A DNA stretch of 64,000 nt from Rhizobium terricola (GTDB lineage: Bacteria > Pseudomonadota > Alphaproteobacteria > Rhizobiales > Rhizobiaceae). Where the stretch lies: positions 62,001-126,000 of the forward strand of contig NZ_JABBGK010000005.1 in the NCBI RefSeq assembly GCF_012927355.1, written 5' to 3'. The notes under the pieces are model-generated. The model saw nothing but the letters and a program-made list of their open reading frames with translations. It did no database searches and was not told the DNA's origin. Every line of letters begins with the position of its first letter. Within the stretch, counting starts at the first letter, position 1. A program made the translations under genes and the position numbers. Positions 44,245-53,500 of this stretch are shown here, piece by piece.

Positions 44245-45597
44245 TTGGAAACCATTAGGGCTTTATTGACCATAATCGGCTTTACTGATCGTGATCCGAG
44301 CGTGGCCGCAATGTTCGCCAGGCCCGAGTTCGGACAGCCGTCAAGTGTGGAGTACCCAGTGAGCGAGTTGCCAGCTTGCGTTAGGCCCTATTCAACCGCA
44401 GCCTTCCTATCCGAATGCCTCCGCGGCATGGCGACGGTTGCAATTGCCGTGCTGCTCGCAGTGGCAATGGCGGCGGGTTCGTCCTCACCTGCGACAGCCG
44501 CGACGGACAGATCGCTGAAGCTGTTTTTCACACACACTGGGGAACGTGCGACGATAACATTCAAACGGGACGGGAAGTTCGATGCCCGTGGACTAGTTCA
44601 GATCAATCGCTTTTTGCGCGATTGGCGCAAGAACGAACCCGCGAACATCGATCCCCGTCTACTCGATCTCGTATGGGAAGTGTACCAGCGCAGCGGATCA
44701 AACAACTATATTCATATAGTCTCTGCCTATCGCTCACCGGCGACAAACAAGATGCTCAGAGGGCGATCGAGGGATAGTGGTGTCGCGAAAAACAGCCAAC
44801 ACACCCTCGGCAAGGCAATGGATTTTTACATTCCGGGCGTCAAACTGGCCAAGTTGCGATCACTTGCGATGCAGATGCAAGTCGGCGGAGTGGGATACTA
44901 TCCCGCATCGGGATCTCCTTTCGTCCATCTTGATGTTGGAAATGTGCGTGCATGGCCCCGCATGACGCGCAAGGAACTGGCTCGGATCTTTCCCGATGGA
45001 AAGACCATGCACCTCCCCTCCGATGGCCGCCCGCTCCCCGGCTACGATTTGGCAGTCGCCGACTATCGTCGTCGCGTCGGCGCAAAATCGATCGAGATTG
45101 CTTCCAGTGCTGGAGATAAAGACAGTAGTTTCGCTCCCGCTTCGTCAAACAGGAGCAGCCTGCTCACCGCAATGCTACCGACTGAACGGAGCCGAGCAGA
45201 GGACGCGCTCGATCTTCAGACAAACCGACAGACCATGGTCGGCGAGGCTAGGTCGGAGTTCACCGATTTAAGCGCTTTGGCAATTCCTGTACCGGTTGCA
45301 CGCCCTACTTCCGAAATGGAAATACCTAGGGTCGAGGTTGCCTCACTCGGTCCGTCTACCGATCGCACACAGATTGAGAGTTTCCGCCCTTCCGCCATTC
45401 TTGATCTGCCGGAGCCGGTTGCCTTGATCGCGCTATTTCCGATTCCTGCAGCAGACAGAGATGCTGAGGAGGAGGCTGATGGTCAGGAAACGCTCATGAC
45501 ATGGGCGCTATCGGCTCCAGGCGCCACAACGGGATTGAAAGCGCCCCTCATGTCTGCACGACTCTTTGCAATCAGGACTACCCAGATCGCCCCCTAA
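44245..45597 (+). CDS. DUF882/YcbK-type peptidase (M15-like)
   Basis: 450 residues (the true start may be GTG 44359). A membrane/signal segment (VAIAVLLAVAMAAG) precedes a DUF882 domain (about residues 90-250) with the zinc-site residues HTLGKAMDFYIPG and PFVHLDVGNVRAWPR. Such domains belong to the murein D,D-peptidase M15 superfamily. The C-terminal 200 residues are low-complexity and probably disordered. Confidence 0.82.
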   Translation: METIRALLTIIGFTDRDPSVAAMFARPEFGQPSSVEYPVSELPACVRPYSTAAFLSECLRGMATVAIAVLLAVAMAAGSSSPATAATDRSLKLFFTHTGERATITFKRDGKFDARGLVQINRFLRDWRKNEPANIDPRLLDLVWEVYQRSGSNNYIHIVSAYRSPATNKMLRGRSRDSGVAKNSQHTLGKAMDFYIPGVKLAKLRSLAMQMQVGGVGYYPASGSPFVHLDVGNVRAWPRMTRKELARIFPDGKTMHLPSDGRPLPGYDLAVADYRRRVGAKSIEIASSAGDKDSSFAPASSNRSSLLTAMLPTERSRAEDALDLQTNRQTMVGEARSEFTDLSALAIPVPVARPTSEMEIPRVEVASLGPSTDRTQIESFRPSAILDLPEPVALIALFPIPAADRDAEEEADGQETLMTWALSAPGATTGLKAPLMSARLFAIRTTQIAP

Positions 45598-45671
45598 ATC
45601 AAGGGTCGGAGCCGTTGTGCCAGGCTGCAACAAACGTCTCGCACGTCGATGCTCGAATCTTCGGCTGTGCT

Positions 45672-46256
45672 TCAGCTTTTAGCAGGGGCCGGCATTTCCA
45701 AATCGTTTGAACAGCCTGTCGCGTCATCAATGCCGGCGGCGATTGCTGCCAGATCTTCCGGTTTGGCATTGAAGCGTAGACCGTGAAACTCGCCGTCTGA
45801 CCCAGCTCCACCTTCTATAGAAAACCCGGAGAATTCGCCTTTTTGCTTTTCTGCGTCACTAACTGGACTGGGAATGAGGATCACCTGGGCGCCGATTGCC
45901 CGACCGCGCATTCCGGAGACCGTGGTTGGCCCTTTGCTGTCCAGAACGGAAATCTGGATGAGATGACCCGCCTCGACCTTGCGAAGAGATTCGGCAACAC
46001 GCAGGGCGGTTTGAAGACGGACCTGCTCATCCACGGGCTCTGTGACGATGAACTGCCGGATCCAGATGCCGTCGCGATCCCGCGCCTTGGCGGTGGCGAC
46101 TGTCTGACAATCCGCACCGCTCTTCTCAGCCGATAAACCCAAAAGCTCTTCCGGACCATAATAAACTGCCGCCGCACCACCGGCACTGCCAACGCAAAGT
46201 GCTCCGAATAAGACCGCCAAGCTAATCCTTAAGATGCGCCGTCTTCGTTCCTGCAT
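45672..46256 (-). CDS. Membrane-anchored hypothetical protein, 194 aa
   Basis: N-terminal basic stretch and one membrane helix (ISLAVLFGALCVGSAGGAAAV), then a periplasmic domain with repeated beta strands (IWIRQFIVTEPVDEQVRLQ, HLIQISVLDSKGPTTVSGM). The start at MQERRRRILR (46256) is preferred to a longer frame lacking a ribosome site. No family recognised. Confidence 0.6.
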   Translation of the reverse strand: MQERRRRILRISLAVLFGALCVGSAGGAAAVYYGPEELLGLSAEKSGADCQTVATAKARDRDGIWIRQFIVTEPVDEQVRLQTALRVAESLRKVEAGHLIQISVLDSKGPTTVSGMRGRAIGAQVILIPSPVSDAEKQKGEFSGFSIEGGAGSDGEFHGLRFNAKPEDLAAIAAGIDDATGCSNDLEMPAPAKS

Positions 46257-46385
46257 GGAGAGAACCTTCGGTGGGAGCCTATGACCAGATCTAACCACCG
46301 AAGTCTTGAAACCGAATGAAGCAAAAAGGTTAATCGAGGCCACCTACAGAACACCGTCCTACAGCCGACCCGCGTTTACTGAGGA

Positions 46386-46913
46386 TCATGGAGTGTGCCC
46401 AGCATGGTCCTCCGAATTTGCTGTCGCACCCTTTTGGACGACGAACTCCACTTCGACGGGCCCTGCTTTCTCGAACTGCAGCGTTGCCTTGAATTTTTCG
46501 CCCTCCGCTGGGTACCATGTAGGCTTCTCGAACATGATGTGCATGGCACGGGGCTCCAGCTTCACAGTGGAGCCAGCGCTGATTGTGATGCCATCCTTGA
46601 CAGGTCGCATACGCGCCACCCCGTCGATGACAGATGATACGTGGATTTCAAAGCGCTCGGCGACCGGACTGCTTCCTCCAAGAAGGCGATCATCCGTCGT
46701 GCCCGTGTTGACGATCGTCAAATACCCGCCGAGAACCGGCGCAACCGCAGGAGCTTTCTGGGACCATGGATGCTTTATCTCCAAGCTACCGACCGTGAAA
46801 TCATGAGACGATGCGGGACCGGAAGACGCAGTCACGAACGTCAAAGCAAATAGACCAAAAGCCAGCAGTTTTTGAAATGGCACTGTAAATTCTCCGTATC
46901 GTTTGCGGGACAC
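46386..46913 (-). CDS. PCuAC copper chaperone
   Basis: 175 residues (or from the in-frame GTG at 46883). A signal peptide is followed by the PCuAC domain with the metal motif EIHVSSVIDGVARMRPV and LEPRAMHIMF, providing His and Met ligands for Cu(I). It passes copper to cytochrome oxidase CuA sites or SCO. The C-terminal HAGH may add a ligand. It lies 89 bp after the zntA end, on the same strand. Confidence 0.88.
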   Translation of the reverse strand: MSRKRYGEFTVPFQKLLAFGLFALTFVTASSGPASSHDFTVGSLEIKHPWSQKAPAVAPVLGGYLTIVNTGTTDDRLLGGSSPVAERFEIHVSSVIDGVARMRPVKDGITISAGSTVKLEPRAMHIMFEKPTWYPAEGEKFKATLQFEKAGPVEVEFVVQKGATANSEDHAGHTP

Positions 46914-47002
46914 AATTATCAGATTCGAAACAGACCTAGACGCGATAGATCTGACCGGGTTGGCATCACGACAAGTTCAAGGACACACGACACACCGGCG
47001 GT

Positions 47003-49609
47003 TCAGCGAATAGGACGCAACAACCGCAGGGCATTCATGGTCACAAGGACTGTCGCACCCGTATCGGCAAGGATCGCGGGCCAAAGGCCCGTGATGCCCA
47101 GGATAGTCGTCACCAAGAATACCGCTTTCAAACCCAGGGCGATGGTGATGTTCTGGAAAATGTTGCGCATGGTCCGTTTCGAGAGATCGATCATAAGGGC
47201 GACATCAGCCACCCTGCCGTGGAGAACGGCGGCGTCAGCCGTCTCCAAAGCCACGTCTGTTCCACCACCCATCGCGATCCCGACATCAGCAGCCGCTAAC
47301 GCTGGCGCGTCGTTGATCCCATCGCCGATCTTGCCGACAACATAGCCCTCTTTCTTCAGTTCGCCCACGATCCGCTGCTTGTCTTCAGGCATCAGCTCCG
47401 CACGGACCTCAATGCCGAGTTGCGCACCAATGGCCGTGGCGGTCCGCTTATTGTCGCCTGTCAGCATAACCGTCCGTATGCCTGCATCCGTCAGAGCCTT
47501 GAGGCCCGCAACGGCATCACCTCTCGGCTCGTCACGCATGGCAATGGCACCAGCGAGAACATCGCCAATGACCAGTACAGAGACGGTCTTTCCTTCATCG
47601 TTGAAAGACGTGATCTTCTCCAAGTGAGCAACTGGAACCGGAACTCGCTCTGCTGCAGCCCTGGGCGAGCCAAAAAAGACCTCAACGCCGTCCACGATGG
47701 CGGAAACACCCTTGCCGCCGAGAGCCTTCGCATCGGTCCCCGTGGGCGGTACGATGCCTTCCTCCTTGGCTTTGCTTAAGATCGCAAGGGCGAGAGGATG
47801 GCTGGATCCCACTTCAAGCGCTGCGGCAAACCGAAGGACGTCCTCACTTTCCCGGCCGAACGCGACCACATCAGTCACCTGCGGTTTGCCTTCGGTGAGC
47901 GTGCCAGTCTTGTCGAAAGCAATCGCCGTAAGCTCGCCAAGACCTTCTAGAACGGCGCCGCCTTTGAGGAGCAGGCCGCGGCGCGCGCCCGACGACAGTG
48001 ATGCAGCGATCGCAGCCGGGGTGGAAATGACAAGTGCGCATGGGCAGCCGATCAGCAGCACGGCAAGCCCCTTGTAAACCCACTCACTCCATATTCCACC
48101 CGCAAACAGCGGAGGAATGACTGCCACCAAAGCGGCAACGACAACCACGCCAGGAGTGTAGTATTTGGAGAAACGGTCAATAAAGCGCTCAGTCGGAGCC
48201 TTGGATTCCTGCGCTTCCTCGACGAGACGAACGACACGGGCGATCGTATTGTCTGCGGCTGCGGCCGTGACCCTGACACGCAGAACCGCATCACCATTTA
48301 CGGTGCCCGCAAAAACAATGTCGTCGACGGCCTTGAGAACAGGCACACTTTCCCCGGTCACGGGCGCCTCGTCGATCGAACTTTCGCCTGCAACGATGAC
48401 ACCATCGGCGGAGATCCGATCACCAGGGCGGACCAGTATGATTGAACCAACCGCAAGAGTTTCGGCTGGCACCTCGCGGGTCTCGCCGCCTTCCTCCAAT
48501 AACGCCGTCTTGGGAACGAGCGCCGTAAGGGACTTGATGCTGTCGCGCGCCCTTCCCGCGGCAACGCCTTCAAGCAGTTCGCCAACCAGGAAAAGGAAGA
48601 CGACCGCAGCGGCCTCTTCGGTCGCGTTAATGACCAGTGCGCCAGCAGCGGCGATCGTCATCAGCATCTCGATGGAGAATGGCGTGCCAGCCAGTGCGGC
48701 CATGATAGCCCTTCGGGCGATCGGCACGAGGCCGACAAGCATTGCAATCGTGTAGGCATATGTTTCGATCGCTGGGAACATGTACCCAATGCCATAAGCG
48801 AGAGCTAGTGATCCACCCGCGAAGATCGTCAGACGCCCCTTTTTAGTCCCCCACCAAGGACCTTCGGAAGAACCTTGATCGTGACCGTGGAGTCCTTCAA
48901 CTTTGCCGAGCGCCGCGCTTTTCGATCCATGGTCGTGTCCAGCGTGGGCGTTGTCAGATCCCTCTTGGGTCGTAGACGATGCGCGCCCGTCCGTTCCTGG
49001 CATGGGAACGATCGTGTAACCGAGACCGGAGACCCGTTTTTCGATCGCTTTGATATCCGCTGACTGCCGATGTTTGACCGTCATGGTTCCGGCCGTGACC
49101 GACACGGAGACGTCATCGACAGCGTCCATCCGTCTGATGGCCGTGTCAATCTTGGAAGCACATGACGCGCAATCCATTCCGCCGATACGGAAACGTGCCT
49201 GCAGGATCAGGGGAGCCACATCATCTGAAGGCGCGACGCGATCGGCCTCATGATCATGCCCAGTGCAATGGGTGCCATGACACGAATGATCGTCATGACT
49301 GGACTGTCCGTCCGGCTCTCCATGTAGGTGATCGCGCATGCAATCCGGTCCGTGTTCATGGACGGGTTTCCCAACGGTTTTGGAAATTGTTGAGATCAGG
49401 AAGGCCTGATAGCCTAGGCCCGACAGCTTGTTGCGAATCGTGTCCAGAACGCTGATCTCATCGTGCTCGACTGTCATTGTGCCGGCGGTGACAGATACAG
49501 ACACCTCTTGAATGCCCGGAATACGTTTTACGGCGGTGTCGATCTTGTTTGCACACGAGGCGCAATCCATTCCGGTTACCCGGAAACGAGTGTGTAACGA
49601 GTTGCTCAC
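47003..49609 (-). CDS. zntA: Zn/Cd/Pb-translocating P-type ATPase
   Basis: 868 residues. Two heavy-metal-associated domains (each GMDCASCAxKID) are joined by His-rich linkers, then a P1B-ATPase core: CPCALVIS in the membrane, phosphorylation site DKTGTLTEG, and GDGINDAPALA. The CPC motif plus Cys-type HMA domains suits export of Zn2+, Cd2+ or Pb2+. It is driven by a MerR-type promoter at 49637. Confidence 0.95.
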   Translation of the reverse strand: MSNSLHTRFRVTGMDCASCANKIDTAVKRIPGIQEVSVSVTAGTMTVEHDEISVLDTIRNKLSGLGYQAFLISTISKTVGKPVHEHGPDCMRDHLHGEPDGQSSHDDHSCHGTHCTGHDHEADRVAPSDDVAPLILQARFRIGGMDCASCASKIDTAIRRMDAVDDVSVSVTAGTMTVKHRQSADIKAIEKRVSGLGYTIVPMPGTDGRASSTTQEGSDNAHAGHDHGSKSAALGKVEGLHGHDQGSSEGPWWGTKKGRLTIFAGGSLALAYGIGYMFPAIETYAYTIAMLVGLVPIARRAIMAALAGTPFSIEMLMTIAAAGALVINATEEAAAVVFLFLVGELLEGVAAGRARDSIKSLTALVPKTALLEEGGETREVPAETLAVGSIILVRPGDRISADGVIVAGESSIDEAPVTGESVPVLKAVDDIVFAGTVNGDAVLRVRVTAAAADNTIARVVRLVEEAQESKAPTERFIDRFSKYYTPGVVVVAALVAVIPPLFAGGIWSEWVYKGLAVLLIGCPCALVISTPAAIAASLSSGARRGLLLKGGAVLEGLGELTAIAFDKTGTLTEGKPQVTDVVAFGRESEDVLRFAAALEVGSSHPLALAILSKAKEEGIVPPTGTDAKALGGKGVSAIVDGVEVFFGSPRAAAERVPVPVAHLEKITSFNDEGKTVSVLVIGDVLAGAIAMRDEPRGDAVAGLKALTDAGIRTVMLTGDNKRTATAIGAQLGIEVRAELMPEDKQRIVGELKKEGYVVGKIGDGINDAPALAAADVGIAMGGGTDVALETADAAVLHGRVADVALMIDLSKRTMRNIFQNITIALGLKAVFLVTTILGITGLWPAILADTGATVLVTMNALRLLRPIR

Positions 49610-49636
49610 GGGAAATCCTCACAATGTGAAAAATCA

Positions 49637-49667
49637 ACCGTACGACCTCTAGCTACTAGAGATACAA
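49637..49667 (-). promoter_or_regulatory. MerR-type promoter of zntA
   Basis: Minus strand: -35 TTGTAT, 19-bp spacer with the perfect dyad CTCTAG-TAG-CTAGAG, -10 TACGGT, 27 bp before the start codon. The best match of the five sites to the PbrR/CadR operator pattern. Confidence 0.85.
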
Positions 49668-49868
49668 GAAAAATCTCTCAATCGAGAGACGGATCAATTC
49701 AGCCGGCAAGCTCAAACTGCCTTGTAGCCTGAAGAGATTCGAACCTTCTGCCCATCAACCAGACCTGCGGGTAGGGTCACACCGATCGTGGCCACTAACC
49801 ACCGCGATGACTTCGATGGCAGACGCACCCAAAAGCGCTGCTACCTGAAACGTCATCCCATCCTACGG

Positions 49869-50324
49869 TTAGATCTTAGGCCTCACCGCTTGGTAGAGGG
49901 TACGAATGCCGTCCCTTCCAACGGACATGACGTCGTACGAAGCGCTGGGGCTGTCTCCCATGCCCAACGAACCGACAGGCATGCCCGGAACAGACAGACC
50001 TGCCAAGTCCGGTTTTTCGGCCAACAACCTCGTCACCGCCTGTAGTGGCACATGTCCCTCCAGGTAGTAGCCTGCGACTACGGCGGTGTGGCAGCCACGC
50101 AGGTCGGCCGGAACGTTGTAACGGTCTTTGACCACGTCGATGTCGGCCACGTCTTCGGTCTTCACCGAAAACCCCGCTTCTGCCAATGCGTCGGCCCAGG
50201 CATGGCAGCAGCCGCAGTTGGGGTCTTTGTAGACGACCATGCTTTCGCCTGCCGCCAGCGCCGTTCCGGTGACGGACAACGCTGCGACGGCGACCATGGT
50301 GCAGAGGAATTCTCTTCTTTTCAT
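49869..50324 (-). CDS. DUF411 metal-binding protein
   Basis: 151 residues with a signal peptide (MVAVAALSVTGTALA). The DUF411 signature YKDPNCGCCHAWADAL and the later RGCHTAVVAGYYLEGHVP contain cysteines and histidines for copper binding. Often found in copper and silver resistance clusters. It starts 15 bp after the cusA end. Confidence 0.88.
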   Translation of the reverse strand: MKRREFLCTMVAVAALSVTGTALAAGESMVVYKDPNCGCCHAWADALAEAGFSVKTEDVADIDVVKDRYNVPADLRGCHTAVVAGYYLEGHVPLQAVTRLLAEKPDLAGLSVPGMPVGSLGMGDSPSASYDVMSVGRDGIRTLYQAVRPKI

Positions 50325-50338
50325 TTTCGTTCTCCTTC

Positions 50339-53300
50339 TCAAACAGGTTCTGCCGCCAAGGAAGCCGGAAACTGGCTCTCCTCGCGTGCTCGCTTCAACC
50401 CGTAGCCCTTGACCACGCCGTAGACGGCGGGGATCACGATCAGCGTCAGCAGTGTCGATGATACCATGCCGCCGATCATCGGCACGGCGATCCGCTGCAT
50501 GATTTCCGATCCCGCTCCCGTGCTCCACAGGATAGGCACGAGACCCGCCATGATCGCGACGACGGTCATCATCTTCGGTCGAACACGCTCGACCGCCCCG
50601 ACCATGATCGCCCTGTCGAGGTCCTGTTTTCCGAACTCTCTGCCCGCGGCCACGCATTTCACCTGCTCGTCCTTCAGGGCGTGGTCGAGATAGATCAGCA
50701 TGATCACCCCGGTCTCGGCGGCGACGCCTGCAAGCGCGATGAACCCGACCGCGACGGCGACGGAAGCGTTGAAGCCCAGCCACCACATCATCCAGATGCC
50801 GCCGACCAAAGCGAACGGCAGAGACAGCATGACGATCAGTGTTTCGGTCAATGCCTTAAAGTTCAGGTAGAGCAACAGGAAGATCAGCGCCAGCGTCAGC
50901 GGGACGACGATCATTAGCCGGTCCTTTGCCCGTTCCAGATATTCGAATTGCCCGCTCCATGCGACGGAATAGCCCGCGGGCATCTCGACGCTCGCCGCGA
51001 CGGCTTCTTGGGCTTCGGCAACGTAGCCCCCAAGGTCGCGGTTGGCGATGTCTACGAAGATGTAGACGGCGAGCTGGCCGTTCTCCGTCCTTATGGTCGT
51101 GGCACCGCGCGTGAGCTTGACTTCGGCGACCTCGCCCAACGGAACCGTGCCGCCACCGGGCAATGATACCTGGACGTCCCTCGCGATGGACTGGGGATCG
51201 CTTCGGAAAGCCCTTGGGTAACGGATGGCGACGCCATACCGCTCTCTGCCCTCCACCGTCGAGGTCACGACCTCGGACCCCAGGGCCATTCCGATGACAT
51301 CCTGGACATCGTCGATCGAAAGCCCATAGCGCCCGAGCGCCATGCGATCAGGGATGATATCGAGATAGTATCCACCGATGACGCGCTCGGCGTAGGCACT
51401 CGACGTTCCCGGCACCGCCTTGAGAACGGTCTCTATATCGCGAGCGACCTTCTCCATCTCGTTCAGGTTGGTCCCGTAGACCTTGACGCCGACGGGCGTG
51501 CGTATTCCGGTCGAAAGCATGTCGATGCGGGCGCGGATGGGCATCGTCCAGGCGTTGGAGACACCGGGAAACTGAAGTGCCGCGTCCATCTCCTGTTTCA
51601 GACTGTCAGACGTGACGCCCGGCCGCCATTCGGACTTGGGTTTCAGGGTGATGATGGTCTCAAACATTTCCGTCGGAGCCGGATCGGTTGCCGTCAACGC
51701 CCTACCCGCCTTGCCGAACACCGACTCGACCTCGGGGAAAGATTTGATGATGCGATCCTGCGTTTGCATGAGCTCCGCCGCTTTTGTCACCGAGAGGCCG
51801 GGTAGCGTTGTCGGCATGTACATCAGCGTGCCCTCGTCGAGATCAGGCATGAACTCACTCCCGATATGCTGCACGGGCCAGACGGTCACCCCGAGGATCA
51901 CGATGGCTACCAGGATTGTCAGGCTCTTGGCCTTAAGGACGCCCGCGATGACCGGACGGTATATCCAGATCAGCAGTCTGTTCAGCGGATTCTTGTGTTC
52001 TGGGACAATGCGGCCGCGGACGAACAGGATCATCAGTGCCGGAACAAGTGTGATGGACAGCAGCGCTGCCGCCGCCATCGCGAAGGTCTTGGTGAAGGCG
52101 AGCGGTCCGAACAGACGGCCCTCTTGCGATTCGAGCGTAAAAATCGGCAGGAACGACACCGTGATGATCAGCAGGCTGAAGAAAAGCGCCGGGCCGACCT
52201 CGCTTGCCGCCTCGATCAGCACTTCGGCTCGAGGCTTGTCAGGAGGCGCGCGTTCCAGATGCTTGTGGGCGTTCTCGATCATGACGATGGCCGCGTCGAT
52301 CATCGCACCGATAGCGATAGCTATCCCGCCGAGGCTCATGATGTTCGCTCCCAGACCTAGCGCCCGCATGGCCATGAAGGCGATGAGAATGCCGATCGGC
52401 AGCATGATGATGGCCACGAGCGCGCTTCGGATATGCAAAAGGAAGGCGATAGTCACCAGTGCAACCACGATCGATTCCTCGATCAACGTGACTTTCAAGG
52501 TCTCGATTGCCGCTTCGATGAGTTTCGAACGATCATAGACGGGCAGGATTTCGGTACCAGCCGGAAGACTGCTCTGCACCGCCGCCAAGCTTTCCTTCGC
52601 ATTTTCGATGACGGTCAGCGCATTCGCGCCGTCGCGCTGGAGAACGATGCCGCTGGCGACCTCGCCTTCACCGTTCAACTCGGTGATGCCGCGCCGCTCG
52701 TCCGGCACCAGCTCGACCCTTGCGACGTCCGAGAGACGCAGCGGGACGCCGGCATTCGATTTCAGGACAATGTTCTCGATGTCATTGATGCCCTGCAGGT
52801 AGCCCTTGCCGCGCACCATGAATTCGAACTCGGATAGTTCGATTGTGCGACCGCCGACGTCGCGGTTGCTGGAACGCACCGCGTCGGCGATATCCGACAG
52901 CGACACGTTCTGAGCCTTCAGGCGGGCGGGATCGACGACGATGGAATACTGCTTAACGAAGCCGCCGACGCTGGCCACCTCGGCGACGCCTTCGGATTTT
53001 GAGACGGCGAACCGCACCACCCAGTCCTGAAGTGACCGAAGTTCGGCCAGCGACAGTTCCTTGGCGATGACGGCGTATTGGTAAACCCAGCCCACACCCG
53101 TCGCATCGGGACCGAGGCTCGGTGACACCCCGTCCGGCAGGCGGCTCGCGGCGGCGTTCAGATATTCGAGCACTCGGCTGCGCGCCCAGTAGGGGTCGGT
53201 TCCGTCCTCGAAAATCACGTAGACGAACGAAACGCCGAAGAACGAAAACCCACGGACGACCTTAGACTTCGGCACGGTCAGCATCGAGGTCGTCAGCGGA

Positions 53301-53500
53301 TAGGTGACCTGATCCTCGACTACCTGCGGAGCCTGGCCGGGATAGTCGGTGAACACGATGACCTGGACGTCTGAGAGGTCGGGGATGGCATCGAGCGGAA
53401 GCGTGCGCAACGCATAGACGCCGCCCGCGATGGAAAGAGCAGCGCCGACGAAGATGAGGACGAGGTTGCGGGCCGACCATGCGATGACGTTGGCAATCAT
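50339..53500 (-). CDS. cusA: CusA/CzcA-type RND heavy-metal efflux pump
   Basis: 1053 residues, normal for heavy-metal RND pumps, with 12 membrane helices and two large periplasmic loops. GAMIDAAIVMIENAHKHLE in TM4 and the Met-containing periplasmic cleft support Cu(I)/Ag(I) export. It forms a tripartite pump with CusB; the outer-membrane partner is not encoded nearby. Its start overlaps the cusB stop by 4 bp. Confidence 0.94.
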   Translation of the reverse strand: MIANVIAWSARNLVLIFVGAALSIAGGVYALRTLPLDAIPDLSDVQVIVFTDYPGQAPQVVEDQVTYPLTTSMLTVPKSKVVRGFSFFGVSFVYVIFEDGTDPYWARSRVLEYLNAAASRLPDGVSPSLGPDATGVGWVYQYAVIAKELSLAELRSLQDWVVRFAVSKSEGVAEVASVGGFVKQYSIVVDPARLKAQNVSLSDIADAVRSSNRDVGGRTIELSEFEFMVRGKGYLQGINDIENIVLKSNAGVPLRLSDVARVELVPDERRGITELNGEGEVASGIVLQRDGANALTVIENAKESLAAVQSSLPAGTEILPVYDRSKLIEAAIETLKVTLIEESIVVALVTIAFLLHIRSALVAIIMLPIGILIAFMAMRALGLGANIMSLGGIAIAIGAMIDAAIVMIENAHKHLERAPPDKPRAEVLIEAASEVGPALFFSLLIITVSFLPIFTLESQEGRLFGPLAFTKTFAMAAAALLSITLVPALMILFVRGRIVPEHKNPLNRLLIWIYRPVIAGVLKAKSLTILVAIVILGVTVWPVQHIGSEFMPDLDEGTLMYMPTTLPGLSVTKAAELMQTQDRIIKSFPEVESVFGKAGRALTATDPAPTEMFETIITLKPKSEWRPGVTSDSLKQEMDAALQFPGVSNAWTMPIRARIDMLSTGIRTPVGVKVYGTNLNEMEKVARDIETVLKAVPGTSSAYAERVIGGYYLDIIPDRMALGRYGLSIDDVQDVIGMALGSEVVTSTVEGRERYGVAIRYPRAFRSDPQSIARDVQVSLPGGGTVPLGEVAEVKLTRGATTIRTENGQLAVYIFVDIANRDLGGYVAEAQEAVAASVEMPAGYSVAWSGQFEYLERAKDRLMIVVPLTLALIFLLLYLNFKALTETLIVMLSLPFALVGGIWMMWWLGFNASVAVAVGFIALAGVAAETGVIMLIYLDHALKDEQVKCVAAGREFGKQDLDRAIMVGAVERVRPKMMTVVAIMAGLVPILWSTGAGSEIMQRIAVPMIGGMVSSTLLTLIVIPAVYGVVKGYGLKRAREESQFPASLAAEPV

